NCBI GenBank assembly: GCA_026988445.1
Contig: JALSLF010000603.1
Coordinates: forward strand, 1 to 6,272
Reading direction: 5' to 3'
DNA length: 6,272 nucleotides
From: Bacteroidales bacterium
GTDB lineage: Bacteria; Bacteroidota; Bacteroidia; Bacteroidales; NBLH01
A program made the position numbers and the translations under genes. The notes beneath the pieces are model-generated. The model had not been told where the DNA came from. It did no database searches and was given only the letters and a program-made list of their open reading frames with translations. Each line of letters begins with the position of its first letter. The first letter of the stretch is position 1. This document shows, one piece after another, positions 5,518 through 6,272 of this stretch.

Positions 5518-5781
5518 TTATTTTGCCTCAAGGGGTTTTACAGAAACTACCGACCTGTTGTTTCGGGTCTTTTTAAAAACCACTTCGCCGGTAATTAATG
5601 CAAATAAAGTATGATCTTTACCCATACCTACATTATCGCCCGGATGATGCTTTGTACCTCTTTGACGTACTAAAATATTGCCGGCTTTTGCAAATTGTCC
5701 GCCGTATATTTTTACTCCCAGTCTTTTACTTTCTGATTCTCTACCGTTTCTTGAACTTCCGGCTCCTTTCTTATGTGCCAT
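5518..5781 (-). CDS. rpmA: Large-subunit ribosomal protein L27 (bL27)
   Basis: The 87-residue protein begins MAHKKGAGSSRNGRESESKRLG, the classic L27 start, whose tail reaches the peptidyl transferase centre and contacts tRNA. There is no extra N-terminal peptide like the one cleaved off in Firmicutes. The rest is typical: VKIYGGQFAKAGNILVRQRGTKHHPG (about 23-48), then VGMGKDHTLFALITGEVVF (51-69). The length is normal. The gene follows rplU by 42 bases in the usual rplU-rpmA order, and a strong terminator lies just downstream, so the pair forms a two-gene operon. The ATG at 5781-5779 is fixed by the conserved N-terminus. Confidence 0.98.
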   Translation of the reverse strand: MAHKKGAGSSRNGRESESKRLGVKIYGGQFAKAGNILVRQRGTKHHPGDNVGMGKDHTLFALITGEVVFKKTRNNRSVVSVKPLEAK

Positions 5782-5823
5782 ATCTTAAAATTTTATTCGA
5801 TTCTAAACTAAATTAACAATTAA

Positions 5824-6138
5824 CTACAAAGAAATTTCTTGAATTTCAATTTGAGAAAAATCCTGACGATGTCCGGTTTCTTTTTGATAACCTTTTCTGC
5901 GTTTCTTTTTAAACACACGAACTTTATCACCGCGTACATCATCGCGAAGTACTTTTGCAACAATTTTTGCACCTTCTACATTAGGAGCACCCACTTTTAC
6001 ATCCCCGTCATTATCAATCAGCAATACATTTTCAAATTCTACTGATTCACCGGCTTTTTGAGCCAAACGATGAACAAAGATTTTTTGGTCTTTTTCAACT
6101 TTAAACTGCTGTCCTGCTATTTCTACTATTGCATACAT
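5824..6138 (-). CDS. rplU: Large-subunit ribosomal protein L21 (bL21)
   Basis: The 104-residue protein begins MYAIVEIAGQQFKVEKDQKI, the conserved L21 start, and carries the basic signature KVRVFKKKRRKGYQKETGHRQ at 72-92, which binds 23S rRNA. Length and both termini are normal. It is the first gene of the rplU-rpmA operon. A perfect Bacteroidota promoter lies at 6223-6253 and gives a leader of about 75-80 bases that can fold (6154-6208), so control at the RNA level, possibly by the protein itself, is a reasonable inference. No Shine-Dalgarno sequence precedes the ATG; the bases before it are AT-rich. Confidence 0.98.
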   Translation of the reverse strand: MYAIVEIAGQQFKVEKDQKIFVHRLAQKAGESVEFENVLLIDNDGDVKVGAPNVEGAKIVAKVLRDDVRGDKVRVFKKKRRKGYQKETGHRQDFSQIEIQEISL

Positions 6139-6153
6139 AATTAAAATATTTAG

Positions 6154-6208
6154 TTCAGGGTGGTAATTAACTTGATTTACAGTAAATTATCGCTTTATAA
6201 CCCTTGAA
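6154..6208 (-). promoter_or_regulatory. Candidate structured mRNA leader of rplU-rpmA
   Basis: On the minus strand TTCAAGGG (6208-6201) pairs with CCCTGAA (6160-6154), leaving one bulged A, and closes a region with two small hairpins: TTAT/ATAA (6200-6197 with 6190-6187) and ATTTAC/GTAAAT (6187-6182 with 6180-6175; the two share base 6187). The layout is a three-way junction lying wholly between the predicted transcription start and the rplU ATG. Ribosomal protein operons are often controlled by such leaders, and an L21 leader is known in Firmicutes. I see no match to a named structure, so this is a candidate only. Confidence 0.4.
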
Positions 6209-6222
6209 TTCATTTTGGTCTG

Positions 6223-6253
6223 CAAAATTAGAAAATTTTATTTCATCTGCAAA
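6223..6253 (-). promoter_or_regulatory. Promoter of the rplU-rpmA operon
   Basis: On the minus strand TTTG (6253-6250), a spacer of exactly 19 bases, and TAATTTTG (6230-6223) match the Bacteroidota vegetative promoter consensus TTTG-N19-TAnnTTTG at every specified position. Transcription would start near 6216-6218, about 80 bases before the rplU ATG. A strong promoter suits a ribosomal protein operon. Confidence 0.8.
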
Positions 6254-6272
6254 AGAAAACTTAGTTTAATTT

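Noticed and set aside
5598..6045. Plus-strand open frames opposite rpmA and rplU
   Set aside because: They are shadows of two highly conserved ribosomal protein genes.

Overview
The window looks like a chromosomal segment of an AT-rich member of the Bacteroidota (Bacteroidales-like). Four things point there. The promoter upstream of rplU is a perfect TTTG-N19-TAnnTTTG element, the vegetative promoter type of this phylum. No start codon has a convincing Shine-Dalgarno sequence. A secreted M64-type metallopeptidase is present. The partial acyltransferase at the left edge resembles the long acyltransferases of Bacteroides relatives. I cannot name a genus.

Layout from left to right: (1) the C-terminal part of a phospholipid-type acyltransferase on the + strand, open at the left edge; (2) a convergent 307-base intergenic stretch (550-856) full of repeats: two 32-base direct repeats, four successive inverted repeats and five degenerate 8-base tandem units; (3) a minus-strand block read right to left as antitoxin-like gene, TumE-like toxin gene, M64 peptidase, marC-like membrane protein gene and rnhA, with very short gaps or overlaps, ending in a hairpin plus T-run at 734-774; (4) serS, also on the minus strand; (5) a 198-base gap with a long inverted repeat and a strong terminator; (6) the ribosomal protein pair rplU-rpmA, whose promoter and possible structured leader lie at the right edge.

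Most of the window is housekeeping: ribosomal proteins L21 and L27, seryl-tRNA synthetase, RNase HI and lipid acylation. The accessory part is the two-gene module at 3256-3929. Its genes overlap by four bases (ATGA), it is clearly more AT-rich than its neighbours, and a perfect inverted repeat overlaps its predicted -7 promoter element. It fits a toxin-antitoxin module inserted between serS and the peptidase gene. The toxin gene ends only eight bases before the peptidase start, so the peptidase, marC and rnhA may share the module's transcript.

I found no clear evidence of a wholly new system. The observations most worth following are the TA-like pair with its operator, the repeat that supplies the last codons of the acyltransferase, the structured rplU leader, and the stem-loop-dense convergent intergenic region.
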